Assembly: GCF_022179405.1 (NCBI RefSeq) | Contig: NZ_BPQT01000033.1 | Location: forward strand, 1 to 64,000 | Source of the DNA: Methylobacterium marchantiae | GTDB taxonomy: Bacteria; Pseudomonadota; Alphaproteobacteria; Rhizobiales; Beijerinckiaceae | Direction of reading: 5' to 3' | DNA: 64,000 bases | In this document: one piece after another, positions 19,629 through 29,174 of the stretch | Numbering within the stretch: the stretch's first letter is position 1 | How the letters are laid out: each line of letters begins with the position of its first letter | The notes under the pieces: model-generated | The model's input: only the letters and a program-made list of their open reading frames with translations | Databases searched by the model: none | Told to the model about the DNA's origin: nothing | Program-made: the position numbers and the translations under genes

Positions 19629-20747
19629 ATGACCACCATGAATGCCGCCGCTCCCATCCTGCTGACGCCCGGCCCGCTCACCACGTCCGAGCGCACCCGC
19701 GCGGCGATGATGACCGATTGGGGCTCCTGGGACGGCAGCTTCAACGCTCTGACGGCACGGGTCTGCGAGCGGCTGGTGGCCATCGCCAACGGCACCGGCA
19801 GCCATGTCTGCGTGCCGCTCCAGGGCAGCGGCACCTTCGCCGTCGAGGCGGCGATCGGCACCTTCGTGCCCCGCACCGGCAAGGTCCTGGTCCTCGTCAA
19901 CGGCGCCTACGGCAAGCGCCTCGCCCGGATCTGCGAAGCGCTGGGGCGCGACCACAGCGTCTACGAGACCGCCGACGACGTGCCGACCACGCCCGAGGCC
20001 GTCGACGGGCTGCTCGCCGCGGACCCCGCCATCACCCATGTCGGCCTGATCCATTGCGAGACCAGCACCGGCATCCTCAATCCTCTGCCCGAGATCGCCG
20101 CCGTGGTCGCCCGCCATGGCCGCGGCCTGATCATCGACGCGATGTCCTCCTTCGGGGCGCTCCCGATCGACGCCGCCGCCGTGCCGTTCGAGGCGCTGAT
20201 CGCGGCGTCGGGCAAATGCCTCGAAGGCGTGCCCGGCATGGGCTTCGTCATCGCCAGGGCCGAAGCGCTCGACAGGGCCGAGGGCAATTCGCCCTCCCTG
20301 GCGCTGAACCTCCACGACCAGCACGTCTACATGCAGCGCACCGGGCAGTGGCGCTTCACGCCGCCGACCCATGTGGTCGCGGCCCTGCACGAGGCCCTGC
20401 TGCAATATGACGAGGAGGGCGGCCTCCCCGCCCGCCACGCCAAATATGCCCGCAACTGCGAGGTGCTGATCCGCGGCATGGAACGGCTCGGCCTGAAGAG
20501 CTTCCTCGCCCCCGAGATCCAGGCGCCGATCATCGTCACCTTCCACGCGCCGTCCGACCCCAACTATCGCTTCGCCGATTTCTACGCCGCCGTGCGCGAC
20601 CGTGGCTTCGTCCTCTATCCGGGCAAGCTCACGCAGTTGGAGACGTTTCGCGTCGGCTGCATCGGCCACGTGGAATCCGCCGACATGGAGCGTGCGGTCG
20701 AGGCCGTCGCCGAGGTGTTCGCCGAGCTGAACATCACGATCCTCTGA
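19629..20747 (+). CDS. phnW: 2-aminoethylphosphonate:pyruvate transaminase
   Basis: PhnW transfers the amino group of 2-aminoethylphosphonate (AEP) to pyruvate, giving phosphonoacetaldehyde and alanine. The 372-residue class V aminotransferase shows [17 protein letters not shown] at the N-terminus, the phosphate-site [28 protein letters not shown] (PLP-ring Asp170) and the PLP lysine K196 in [16 protein letters not shown]. The C-terminal [19 protein letters not shown] is also typical. Length matches the family. A second ATG at residue 4 has the better-spaced ribosome site (GGGGA), so the true start may be 19638. phnX follows after 20 bases. Confidence 0.95.
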   Translation: MTTMNAAAPILLTPGPLTTSERTRAAMMTDWGSWDGSFNALTARVCERLVAIANGTGSHVCVPLQGSGTFAVEAAIGTFVPRTGKVLVLVNGAYGKRLARICEALGRDHSVYETADDVPTTPEAVDGLLAADPAITHVGLIHCETSTGILNPLPEIAAVVARHGRGLIIDAMSSFGALPIDAAAVPFEALIAASGKCLEGVPGMGFVIARAEALDRAEGNSPSLALNLHDQHVYMQRTGQWRFTPPTHVVAALHEALLQYDEEGGLPARHAKYARNCEVLIRGMERLGLKSFLAPEIQAPIIVTFHAPSDPNYRFADFYAAVRDRGFVLYPGKLTQLETFRVGCIGHVESADMERAVEAVAEVFAELNITIL

Positions 20748-20767
20748 TCGCACAGGTGAGAACAGTC

Positions 20768-21595
20768 ATGTCCTATGCTCAGCCCAAGAAGCTTCAGGCC
20801 GCGATCCTCGACTGGGCCGGCACCGTCGTGGATTTCGGCTCCTTCGCGCCGACCCAGATCTTCGTCGAGGCCTTCGCCGAGTTCGGCGTCGCCGTCAGCC
20901 TCGCAGAAGCCCGCGGGCCCATGGGGATGGGCAAGTGGGACCATATCCGCACCCTGCTGAACCAGCCCGAGATCGCCGCGCGCTACGAAGCCGCCCGCGG
21001 GCGCGAGGCGTCCGACGCGGACGTCACCGCCATCTACGAGCGCTTCATGCCGCTGCAGATCGAGAAGATCGCCGAGCATTCCGCCGTGATCCCGGGGGCT
21101 CTGGACGCCATCGCCACCCTGCGGGGGATGGGCCTGAAGATCGGTTCCTGTTCCGGATACCCGGCCCGGGTCATGGAGCGCGTGGTGGCACTCGCCGCCA
21201 CCAACCGCTACGTCGCCGACCATGTGGTCGCCACCGACGAGGTCCCGAACGGGCGCCCGCATCCGGCTCAGGCGCTGGCCAACGTGATCGCGCTCGGCAT
21301 CGACGACGTCGCCGCCTGCGTGAAGGTCGACGACACGGTGCCGGGCATCCTCGAAGGCCGCAAGGCCGGCATGTGGACGGTGGCGCTCACCTGTTCCGGC
21401 AATGCGCTGGGGCTGAGCTACGACGCGTTCCGCGCGCTGCCGGCCGATCGCCTCGCCGCCGAGCGGACGCGGATCGCCGGGATGTTCGCCGACTCGAAGC
21501 CTCATTTCCTCATCGACACGATCGCCGACCTGCCCGGAATCGTGAACGACATCAACGGGCTGCTGGCGGCGGGGCGCATGCCGCAGGCCTGCTGA
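20768..21595 (+). CDS. phnX: Phosphonoacetaldehyde hydrolase (phosphonatase)
   Basis: PhnX is a HAD-superfamily enzyme that cleaves the C-P bond of phosphonoacetaldehyde to acetaldehyde and phosphate. The 275-residue protein has the nucleophile loop [12 protein letters not shown] (Asp15), the Schiff-base lysine in GMGKWDHI (Lys56), [11 protein letters not shown] (HAD motif 2) and [20 protein letters not shown] (motif 4 acids). The ATG at 20768 gives the family N-terminus; an in-frame ATG four codons upstream is possible. It is co-transcribed with phnW, completing a two-step AEP route. Confidence 0.96.
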   Translation: MSYAQPKKLQAAILDWAGTVVDFGSFAPTQIFVEAFAEFGVAVSLAEARGPMGMGKWDHIRTLLNQPEIAARYEAARGREASDADVTAIYERFMPLQIEKIAEHSAVIPGALDAIATLRGMGLKIGSCSGYPARVMERVVALAATNRYVADHVVATDEVPNGRPHPAQALANVIALGIDDVAACVKVDDTVPGILEGRKAGMWTVALTCSGNALGLSYDAFRALPADRLAAERTRIAGMFADSKPHFLIDTIADLPGIVNDINGLLAAGRMPQAC

Positions 21596-21801
21596 AGGCC
21601 GGCTTGCGGAAGAACCGCCGCGTCATCCTCGGGCGCCGTCTCGCGCGCCCGGAAGAAAGGTTTCGCCATCGCTCCGCGGCTATACGCCGGGGACGAATTT
21701 CGGCTGTCCGCAGTCTTCGCGGCTTATCCAACGTAATGGTTCGTAAATAGGCAGTACATGCAAAAATGCTGGACTTGATCGTAGAGAGTTTCGTCTTTCT
21801 A

Positions 21802-21820
21802 CTGTCATGTATCGGATCGT
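21802..21820 (+). promoter_or_regulatory. Possible Pho box upstream of the phosphonate ABC transporter
   Basis: CTGTCAT is followed after 4 bases by CGGATCG, resembling two half-sites of a PhoB box (consensus repeats of CTGTCAT spaced by 4). The first half is perfect and the second weak. It lies about 40 bases upstream of the binding-protein start and suggests, without proving, phosphate-starvation control of uptake. Confidence 0.3.
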
Positions 21821-21857
21821 AAAGACGTCGGAACGACAAGACCCCGGAGTATCGTCC

Positions 21858-22889
21858 ATGAAAATCCTCGGCCTCCTCGCTCTGACCCTCGCAATGACGT
21901 CGTCCCTGACCGCTCCGACGGCCGTCTCGGCGGCCGAGCGCACCAAGCTCACCATCTACACGGCCCTGGAGAACGACCAGCTCGGGCCGTTCAAGGCCGG
22001 GATCGAGCGGGCGGTGCCCGAGGTCGAGGTGGTGTGGGTGCGCGATTCCACCGGGATCATCACCGCCCGCTTCCTCGCCGAGAAGGACAACCCGCGCGCC
22101 GACATGGTGATGGGGCTCGCCGCCTCCAGCCTGCTGATGTTCGAGAAGCAGGGGCTGCTCGCCACCTACGAGCCGAAGGGCGCGGATGCGCTGAAGCCGG
22201 CGTTCCGGGACGCCAAGGCGCCCTATACCTGGACCGGCACCGATGCCTCGATCGGCGTGGTCTGCTTCAACACGGCCGAGGCCGAGAAGGACAAGGCCAG
22301 GACGCCCGTGCGCTGGGCCGACCTCCTGGCACCGGAGCTGAAGGGCAAGGTCGTGATGCCCCATCCGGCCTCTTCGGGCACCGGCTACCTGCTGGTGGCG
22401 GGCTGGCTCCAGGGCATGGGCGAGGAGGCCGGCTGGGCCTTCATGGACAAGCTCCACGAGAACATCGCCGCCTACCTGCATTCCGGCTCGGCGCCCTGCG
22501 TCCAGGCGGCGCGCGGCGAGCGCACCGCCGGCCTCTCCCTCGACATGCGCGGCGCCTCCGAGAAGACCAAGGGCGCGCCCCTCGCGGTGATCGTGCCGGA
22601 GGACGGCACCGGCTGGGACGAGGAGGCCTACGCCATCGTCGCCACCACCAAGCAACTCGACCTCGCCCGCAAGGTCGCCGATTGGGGAGCCACCAGGGCG
22701 GCGAACGAGCTCTACGCCAAGAGCTACGCGGTGGTCGCCTATCCCGGCGTCGCCACCGTGCCGGCGAACTACCCGGCCAATGCCGAGGCCGCGATGATCA
22801 AGAACGACCTCGGCTGGATGGCCGACAACCGCGAGCGGGTCCTCGCCGAATGGTCGCGCCGCTACGAGGCCAAGGCCGCCAAGAAGTAA
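21858..22889 (+). CDS. phnS: ABC transporter periplasmic binding protein, 2-aminoethylphosphonate type
   Basis: A 343-residue extracellular solute-binding protein with a signal peptide (MKILGLLALTLAMTSSLTAPTAVSAA). The mature part starts LTIYTALENDQLGPFKAGI and contains VVWVRDSTGIITARFLAEKDNPRADMVMGLAASSL, the pattern of iron/AEP-type group 1 binding proteins assigned to AEP uptake (PhnS-like). I start at the ATG at 21858 because it gives a clean signal peptide. It is the first gene of an ABC cassette with the ATPase and a fused permease, downstream of phnWX after a 262-base gap with its own likely promoter. Confidence 0.88.
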   Translation: MKILGLLALTLAMTSSLTAPTAVSAAERTKLTIYTALENDQLGPFKAGIERAVPEVEVVWVRDSTGIITARFLAEKDNPRADMVMGLAASSLLMFEKQGLLATYEPKGADALKPAFRDAKAPYTWTGTDASIGVVCFNTAEAEKDKARTPVRWADLLAPELKGKVVMPHPASSGTGYLLVAGWLQGMGEEAGWAFMDKLHENIAAYLHSGSAPCVQAARGERTAGLSLDMRGASEKTKGAPLAVIVPEDGTGWDEEAYAIVATTKQLDLARKVADWGATRAANELYAKSYAVVAYPGVATVPANYPANAEAAMIKNDLGWMADNRERVLAEWSRRYEAKAAKK

Positions 22890-22974
22890 TCGCCGGGAAA
22901 GAGGGAAGGCTCCTCCTTCCCTCGCAGCCCGCAAGTCCTCCAGCGCAACCCGCAAGACCCGAGGGTTCCACGCC

Positions 22975-24072
22975 ATGACCGTCCGTGACGCGACACCGTT
23001 CCTCGAAGTCTCCGGGCTGACCAAGCGCTACGGCGCCTTCACGGCGCTCGACGGGATCGACCTCGAGATCGGACGGGGCGAGTTCGTCTGTTTCCTCGGG
23101 CCCTCGGGCTGCGGCAAGACCACCCTGCTGCGCCTGATCGCAGGGCTCGACCGGCAGGACGAGGGGCGCATCGAGATCGGCTCCGTCGACGTCTCGCACG
23201 CGCCCCCGGCGGAGCGCGATTTCGGCATCGTGTTCCAGTCCTACGCCCTGTTCCCGAACCTCACAGTCGGCGCCAACGTCGCCTACGGCCTCGTCAACCG
23301 CAGGATGGCCAAGGCCAGGATCGCCGCCCGCGTGGCGGAGCTTCTGACCCTCGTCGGCCTGCCGGACCAGGCGGCGAAATACCCGGTCCAGCTCTCGGGC
23401 GGGCAGCAGCAGCGGGTGGCCCTGGCCCGGGCGCTGGCCACCTCGCCCTCGCTGCTGCTCCTCGACGAGCCGCTCTCGGCGCTCGACGCCAAGGTCCGCA
23501 CCCGCCTGCGCGACGAGATCCGCCAGCTCCAGAAGCGGCTCGGCATCACCACCATCATGGTCACCCACGACCAGGAGGAGGCGCTGGCCATGGCCGACCG
23601 GGTCGTGGTGATGAACCAGGGGATGATCGAGCAGGTCGGCACGCCCGAGGAGATCTACCGGCATCCGGCCACGGCCTTCGTGGCCGATTTCATCGGCGCC
23701 ATGACCTTCCTCGACGCCACCGTGGGCAATGCCCGCGAGATCCGGGTCGGCAGCGTCGATCTCGTCTGCGAGGACGGACGCGGCTTCATCCCCGGCAGCC
23801 CGGTCCGGCTCGGCTTCCGCCCGGAGGACATCCGCGTCGGCAGCGTGGTCCCCACTGACGTCAACGCCATCGAGGTGCGGGTGCGCAGTCTGGAATTCCT
23901 CGGCTCGTTCTACCGGGCACGGCTGGAGCCGAGCCGCGACCTCGGCGGCGCCCTCGTCGCCGATCTCTCGGCCAATCTCCACGGCGACCTCGCGCTGAGC
24001 GAGGGCCAGTATCTCTACGTCTGCCTGCCTCCGGCGGCCCTCCGGGCCTTCCCGGTCGCGCTTCCCCGGTGA
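22975..24072 (+). CDS. phnT: ABC transporter ATPase, 2-aminoethylphosphonate type
   Basis: A 365-residue ATPase of the Fe3+/polyamine/AEP importer class. Walker A is GPSGCGKTT (near residue 42), the Q-loop region VFQSYALFPNLTVGANVAYGL, the signature LSGGQQQRVALARAL, Walker B LLLLDEPLSALD and the H-loop VTHDQEEAL. A C-terminal TOBE-type domain (about 245-360) carries regulatory or substrate-linked functions in this class. It powers uptake by the adjacent binding protein and permease. Confidence 0.93.
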   Translation: MTVRDATPFLEVSGLTKRYGAFTALDGIDLEIGRGEFVCFLGPSGCGKTTLLRLIAGLDRQDEGRIEIGSVDVSHAPPAERDFGIVFQSYALFPNLTVGANVAYGLVNRRMAKARIAARVAELLTLVGLPDQAAKYPVQLSGGQQQRVALARALATSPSLLLLDEPLSALDAKVRTRLRDEIRQLQKRLGITTIMVTHDQEEALAMADRVVVMNQGMIEQVGTPEEIYRHPATAFVADFIGAMTFLDATVGNAREIRVGSVDLVCEDGRGFIPGSPVRLGFRPEDIRVGSVVPTDVNAIEVRVRSLEFLGSFYRARLEPSRDLGGALVADLSANLHGDLALSEGQYLYVCLPPAALRAFPVALPR

Positions 24073-24079
24073 GGCGGCC

Positions 24080-25849
24080 ATGACTCGATCCATCATGACC
24101 CGATCCGTCATGACCGAATCCGTTCTGGCCGGGCCTGCCCTCGCCGCCTCCCTGCCGGAGGCCTTCCCGGCGCGGAGCCGCATGCCGTCGGAGAGGCTCG
24201 TGGCCACGGTGCTCGTCGCCGGGTTCTGCCTGCTCTTGGTCGTCATCATCGCCCTGCCGCTCGGCTCCGTCCTGATCAAGAGCCTCGAGGCACCGGACGG
24301 GGGTGCCGCCGGCCTCCGCAACTTCCGCACCTACTTCTCCACCCCGACCCTGGTGGAGGCCCTGCTCAACAGCCTCACCGTGGCCGGGAGCACCGTCGCC
24401 ATCGTGGTGCCCCTCGCATTCGGCTACGCCTACGCCCTGACCCGCACGACGATGCGGTGGAAGGGCCTGTTCCTGGCGTTCGCCCTGCTTCCGCTGTTCG
24501 CGCCCTCGCTGCTGTCGGGCATCGCGCTCACCTACATCCTCGGCAACCAGGGGTTCCTGCGCGGGATCCTGTTCGGTCACAGCGTCTACGGGCCGATCGG
24601 CATCACCATCGCCGAATGCCTCTACGCCTTCCCGCATGCGCTGATCATCCTGGTGACGGCCCTGAGCCTGTCGGACGGGCGGCTCTACGAGGCGGCTTCC
24701 GCCATGGGCACGGGCCGCCTGCGCACCTTCGCCACCGTGACCCTGCCCGGCGCGCGCTACGGGCTGGTCAGCGCGGCCTTCGTGGTCTTCACCCTCGTGG
24801 TGACCGATTTCGGCATCCCGAAGGTCATCGGCGGGCAATATCCGGTGCTCGCCACCGATGCCTACCGCCAGGTGGTGGGCCAGCAGAACTTCCCCATGGG
24901 CGCCGTCGTCGGCCTGCTGATGCTGGTCCCGGCCATCCTCGCCTTCGCCGTCGACCGGCTGATCCAGCGCCGGCAATCCTCCCTGCTCTCGGCCCGCTCC
25001 GTCCCCTACGAGGCCAAGCCCCGTCCGGTCCGCGACCGGCTCTCGCTGGGCTATGCGGCCCTCGTGGCGGGCGTGATCGTCGGGACCTACGGCGTCGCGA
25101 TCTGGGCCTCCTTCATCCGCTACTGGCCCTACAACCTGTCGCTGACCCTCGACCATTACGATTTCGCGGCGGCCGATTCCGACGGCTGGGCGCCCTATTG
25201 GAACTCGCTCGCCATGGCCCTGTCGGTGGCCGCGATCGGCACCGTGACGGTGTTCTGCGGCGCCTACCTGATCGAGAAGATCAAGGTCTTCCCCGCCGGC
25301 CGCGCCGTCGCGCAATTGCTGGCGATGCTGCCGCTGGCGGTGCCCGGCCTCGTGCTCGGCCTCGGCTACGTGTTCTTCTTCAACGCGGCGTGGAACCCGC
25401 TCAACGTCCTCTACGGCACGCTGGCCCTGCTCGCGATCAACACGCTGGCCCATTACTATACCGTGGCGCATGTGACCGCGACGACGGCGCTGAAGCAGAT
25501 CGATCCCGAATTCGAGGCGGTCTCGGCCTCGCTGAAGGTGCCGTTCTGGCAGACCTTCCGGCGCGTCAGCCTGCCGATCTGCATGCCGACGGTGCTCGAA
25601 CTCTTCGTCTACCTGTTCGTCAACGCGATGACGACGGTCTCGGCGGTGATCTTCCTCTACGGGCCGAGCACCAAGCTCGCCGCCATCGCCATCGTCCATA
25701 TGGACGAGGCCGGCACCACCGCCTCGGCCGCCGCGATGGCGAGCGTGATCATGGCGACGGCGCTCGCCGCCCGCCTTCTCCTCGCCATCGTCAACCGGTT
25801 CGTCCTCGCCAGGACGCAGTCCTGGCGCCGCCGCGAGGCGAGCGCATGA
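24080..25849 (+). CDS. phnU: ABC transporter permease, fused two-module 2-aminoethylphosphonate type
   Basis: A 589-residue inner-membrane permease containing two complete binding-protein-dependent transport modules in one chain. Module 1 is about residues 45-300 with EAA-loop LYEAASAMGTGRLRTFATVTLPGA; module 2 is about 330-585 with EAA-loop FEAVSASLKVPFWQTFRRVSLPI. Such fusions are standard for the Fe/AEP ABC class and make a separate PhnV unnecessary. The N-terminal 30 residues contain a short Met-rich repeat (MTRSIMTRSVMTESV), leaving the exact start uncertain; a later ATG at residue 35 is also possible. The stop overlaps the PLP-enzyme gene as ATGA. Confidence 0.92.
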   Translation: MTRSIMTRSVMTESVLAGPALAASLPEAFPARSRMPSERLVATVLVAGFCLLLVVIIALPLGSVLIKSLEAPDGGAAGLRNFRTYFSTPTLVEALLNSLTVAGSTVAIVVPLAFGYAYALTRTTMRWKGLFLAFALLPLFAPSLLSGIALTYILGNQGFLRGILFGHSVYGPIGITIAECLYAFPHALIILVTALSLSDGRLYEAASAMGTGRLRTFATVTLPGARYGLVSAAFVVFTLVVTDFGIPKVIGGQYPVLATDAYRQVVGQQNFPMGAVVGLLMLVPAILAFAVDRLIQRRQSSLLSARSVPYEAKPRPVRDRLSLGYAALVAGVIVGTYGVAIWASFIRYWPYNLSLTLDHYDFAAADSDGWAPYWNSLAMALSVAAIGTVTVFCGAYLIEKIKVFPAGRAVAQLLAMLPLAVPGLVLGLGYVFFFNAAWNPLNVLYGTLALLAINTLAHYYTVAHVTATTALKQIDPEFEAVSASLKVPFWQTFRRVSLPICMPTVLELFVYLFVNAMTTVSAVIFLYGPSTKLAAIAIVHMDEAGTTASAAAMASVIMATALAARLLLAIVNRFVLARTQSWRRREASA

Positions 25850-27222
25850 CGAAGCCCTCCGCGATCGCCGAATCGGAGGGCGACACCAACCGCACCGACA
25901 GACGCGCCGCCTGGCAGGCGGGGAGCCTCGACGCGACGACGCGCAGGCTCCTGGCGCGGGATTCGGACGCCTTCCTGCACCAGTCGGTCTCGACGCCCTG
26001 CCTCAACGCCATCGTGCGGGCCGAGGGGATCTGGATCGAGGACGCGGCCGGGCGCCGCTACATGGATTTCCACGGCAACAACGTCCACCATGTCGGCTAC
26101 GGCCATCCGCGCCTGAAGCGCGCCGTCGCCGAGCAGATGGACGCCCTCCCCTTCGCCCCGCGCCGCTATGCCTGCGAACCGGCCGTGGCGCTGGCCGAGA
26201 AGCTCGGGGCGATCACGCCGGGCAACCTCGGAAAGGTGCTGTTCACGACGGGCGGCTCGGACGCGGTCGAGGTGGCGGTGAAGGTCGCCCGCGCGGCCAC
26301 CGGCCGGCACAAGACCCTGTCGTTCTGGGATGCCTTCCACGGCGCCGGCACCGGCTCGGCGGCGATGTCGGGCGAGATGCTGTTCCGCTCCGGCCCCGCC
26401 GGGCCGATGGTGGCCGGCGCCCTCCATGTCGCCCCCTTCGGCGGCTATCGCTGCCCCTACGGCACCGACGGCGCGGAGGCGAGCGGCCGGGCCTGCGCCC
26501 GCATGATCGACTACGTCCTCGCCCGCGACCCCGATGTCGCGGCCCTCGTCGCCGAGCCGACGCGGGCGGTGCCCTACATCCCGCCGCCGGGTTTCTGGGC
26601 GGAGGTCCGGCGCATCTGCGACCGGCACGGGGTGCTGCTGATCTTCGACGAGATCCCCACCGGCCTCGGCAAGACCGGCCGGATGTTCTCCTGCGAGCAT
26701 GACGGCGTGGTCCCCGACATCCTGGTGATCGGCAAGGGGCTCGGCGGCGGCATCCTGCCGATCGCGGCCGTGATCGCCGACCCGCGCCTCGATGTCGGCG
26801 GCGACTGGGCCTTCGGCCACTACACTCACGAGAAGAACCCGGTGACGACGCGGGCCGCCCTGGAGACGATCCGGATCATCGAGGAGGAGGATCTGGTGGC
26901 CAATGCCGCAAGGGTCGGCGTCCTCGCCCTCGACCGGCTGGCCGCCATGAAGGAGCGCTGCCCCGCCATCGGCGACATCCGCGGCCGGGGCTGCCTCATC
27001 GGCATCGAACTGGTGCGCGACCGCGACACCCGCGAGCCCGACGGCGACCTCGCCGAGGCGGTGCTCTACCGCGCGCTCGATGCCGGACTGTCGTTCAAGA
27101 CCACGATGGGCAACGTCCTGACCCTGACGCCGCCGCTCACCGTCACGCCCGCCGAGATGGCCACCGCCCTCGACATCGTCGAGACCGCGATAGGAGGGGC
27201 GGAAGGCGCCCGCCGGACATGA
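25846..27222 (+). CDS. pbfA: Class III PLP enzyme, probable (R)-1-hydroxy-2-aminoethylphosphonate ammonia-lyase
   Basis: A 458-residue class III (fold I) PLP enzyme. It has FHGNNVHHVGYGHPRLKRAV near the N-terminus, TTGGSDAVEVAVKVAR (phosphate pocket), VLLIFDEIPTGLGKTGRMF (Asp268) and the PLP lysine Lys297 in VIGKGLGGGILPIAAVI. In phnWX clusters such a gene usually encodes PbfA, which eliminates ammonia from (R)-1-hydroxy-2-AEP to give phosphonoacetaldehyde, feeding the product to PhnX. The context here is exactly that: ATGA overlap with the AEP permease, phnWX upstream. An ordinary omega-aminotransferase cannot be excluded from sequence alone. Confidence 0.78.
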   Translation: MTKPSAIAESEGDTNRTDRRAAWQAGSLDATTRRLLARDSDAFLHQSVSTPCLNAIVRAEGIWIEDAAGRRYMDFHGNNVHHVGYGHPRLKRAVAEQMDALPFAPRRYACEPAVALAEKLGAITPGNLGKVLFTTGGSDAVEVAVKVARAATGRHKTLSFWDAFHGAGTGSAAMSGEMLFRSGPAGPMVAGALHVAPFGGYRCPYGTDGAEASGRACARMIDYVLARDPDVAALVAEPTRAVPYIPPPGFWAEVRRICDRHGVLLIFDEIPTGLGKTGRMFSCEHDGVVPDILVIGKGLGGGILPIAAVIADPRLDVGGDWAFGHYTHEKNPVTTRAALETIRIIEEEDLVANAARVGVLALDRLAAMKERCPAIGDIRGRGCLIGIELVRDRDTREPDGDLAEAVLYRALDAGLSFKTTMGNVLTLTPPLTVTPAEMATALDIVETAIGGAEGARRT

Positions 27223-28880
27223 CCGGAACGGTGCTCCTGCTCGATCTCGCCGGCTGGGTCGCGCTTCTGCTCTGGGGCATCCACATGATCCGCACGGGGA
27301 TGCAGCGGGCCTTCGGCGGCGAGCTGCGGCGGGTGCTGACCCTCAGCCTCGACCACCCGCTCAAGGCGCTCTTGGCCGGGCTCGGCGTGACCCTGCTCGT
27401 CCAGAGCAGCACCGCCACGGGGCTGATGGCCACGAGCTTCGCCGCCGACGGGCTGGTGGCCCTGATCCCGGCGCTCGCCGTCATGCTCGGCGCGAATGTC
27501 GGCACGGCGCTGATCGTCAAGGCCCTGTCCTTCGAGGTCGCCGCCATCGCCCCGGTGCTGGTGCTCGTCGGAGCGGTCGTGTTCCGCCGCGCCTCGGGCG
27601 CGAAGGCCCGCGCGATCGGCCGTATCGCCATCGGCCTCGGCCTCGTCCTGATGGCGCTGGGCCAGATGGTCGGGACGCTCGGTCCCTACCGCGACAGCCC
27701 GGCGCTCCGGGTGCTCCTCGGTATCGTCGCGGCCGATCCCGTCATCACCACGCTTCTGGCGGCCTTGTTCGCCTGGGCCGCCCATTCCAGCGTCGCCATC
27801 ATCCTCCTCGTCGCCGCACTCGCCGGGCAGGGTCTGGTGCCGCCCGAAACCGCGCTCGCCCTCGTGCTCGGGGCCAATCTCGGCAGCGCGCTCAATCCAC
27901 TGGTGGCGAGCCACGAGCCCGCCGGAAGGCGCGTGGCGCTCGGCAATCTGCTGGTGCGGCTCACCGGCTGCCTCGTCGCCCTGCCGCTGCTGGGGCAGAT
28001 CGCGCCGATCGTCGAGAGGCTCGCCGGCGATCCGCGCGACGCGGTCGCCACTTTCCACGTCGCCTTCAACATGGCCCTGGCACTCGCGGCCCTGCCGCTG
28101 CTCGGGCCGCTTGCCGGGCTTCTCCGCATTCTGCTGCCGGAACGGGCCGTCGCTCCAGGCGCCCTGCCGGTCCTGCGGCTCGATGCGGAACAGGCCGGGA
28201 TGCCGTCCGTGGCCGTCGGGCACGCCTCCCGCCACGCCTTGCGCCTCGCCGACGGTCTGGAGGTCATGCTGCGCGACGCGGCCGGGCTGCTCCAGGGCGA
28301 TGCGACCGCCTTGGAGCGGATCCGCGCCGGCGAGCGCGAGATCGAGATGCGGGGCGCCGAACTGCAGCGCTATCTGGCGGGGCTCGACCCCGAGGCCCTC
28401 GACGAGATCGAGGAACGCCGGATCGCCGGGCTCCTGAGCTTCACCATCCAGATCGGCCATGCCGGCGACGTGCTCGCGCGCAACGTCGCCACGCAGATCG
28501 GGCGCCGGCGCAAGCTGGGGACGACCCGGAACGATCTCGACCTCGCGGGCCTGCTCGATCGCCTCGCGGCCAATCTCCGCCATGCCGCCTCCCTCCTGGT
28601 GACCGCCGACGACCGCGCCGCACGGCGGCTCGCCGCCGAGAAGCGGGCCTTCCGCGACCTGGAAGAACAGCATGTCGCGGCCCATCTCGCATGGCTCCGC
28701 GAGGCCCCGAGCCGTGACGATTCCGCCTGGGCCGTCGATCTCGACCTGCTGCGCGACCTCAAGCGGATCAACGACCACGTGGTCGCCGGCGCCGCCTATC
28801 CCATCCTGCGCGACAGCGGAGACCTGCTCGACAGCCGCCTCCGCGCCTCGACGCAGCTCGCCAAGGCAAGCCCGGGCTGA
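27219..28880 (+). CDS. Na/Pi-cotransporter family protein with PhoU-like C-terminal domain
   Basis: A 553-residue protein. The N-terminal half (about 1-310) has two inverted Na/Pi-cotransporter repeats with the QSSTATGLMATSF and AHSSVAIILLVAAL motifs that form the phosphate pore in NptA/PitA-like SLC34 proteins. The C-terminal part (about 330-545) is helical and PhoU-like. It overlaps the PLP-enzyme gene as ATGA and closes the phn transport operon. Because C-P cleavage releases phosphate, I infer a role in phosphate export or balance when aminophosphonates serve as carbon or nitrogen source. Confidence 0.85.
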   Translation: MTGTVLLLDLAGWVALLLWGIHMIRTGMQRAFGGELRRVLTLSLDHPLKALLAGLGVTLLVQSSTATGLMATSFAADGLVALIPALAVMLGANVGTALIVKALSFEVAAIAPVLVLVGAVVFRRASGAKARAIGRIAIGLGLVLMALGQMVGTLGPYRDSPALRVLLGIVAADPVITTLLAALFAWAAHSSVAIILLVAALAGQGLVPPETALALVLGANLGSALNPLVASHEPAGRRVALGNLLVRLTGCLVALPLLGQIAPIVERLAGDPRDAVATFHVAFNMALALAALPLLGPLAGLLRILLPERAVAPGALPVLRLDAEQAGMPSVAVGHASRHALRLADGLEVMLRDAAGLLQGDATALERIRAGEREIEMRGAELQRYLAGLDPEALDEIEERRIAGLLSFTIQIGHAGDVLARNVATQIGRRRKLGTTRNDLDLAGLLDRLAANLRHAASLLVTADDRAARRLAAEKRAFRDLEEQHVAAHLAWLREAPSRDDSAWAVDLDLLRDLKRINDHVVAGAAYPILRDSGDLLDSRLRASTQLAKASPG

Positions 28881-29011
28881 CCCGGACAGAGGGCTATCTG
28901 GCCCGAATACGGACGAAATGTCCCGTCGATGCCGGGTGCTCACATGATCATTGTTGGAAGCACAGCCGGCCCGGTCGAAAGCGGGCAAAAGGCATTCGTG
29001 CTCGAATTGAA

Positions 29012-29086
29012 TGGTGCTGCTGGACAGGATTGAACTGTCGACCTCCTCATTACCAATGAGGTGCTCTACCACTGAGCTACAGCAGC
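29012..29086 (-). tRNA. tRNA-Thr (anticodon GGT)
   Basis: The minus strand folds as a full cloverleaf: acceptor GCTGCTG/CAGCAGC, D arm with AGCTCAGTGGTAGAGC, anticodon stem CCTCA/TGAGG around loop TTGGTAA (anticodon GGT, reading ACC and ACU), and T arm around GTTCAATCC. The CCA tail is encoded. Length is 75 bases. Confidence 0.97.
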
Positions 29087-29174
29087 CAACGTCGCGACGT
29101 GTCGGGACGAGCGGGGAGTTAGCGGATCGAAAGCGGCTTGGCAATCACCTCCGGCCGCCTTTGCGCATGGCGTG

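Noticed and set aside
27066-29144. Minus-strand frame running across the Na/Pi gene and through the tRNA
   Set aside because: It crosses a complete tRNA-Thr gene and shows shadow-type composition.
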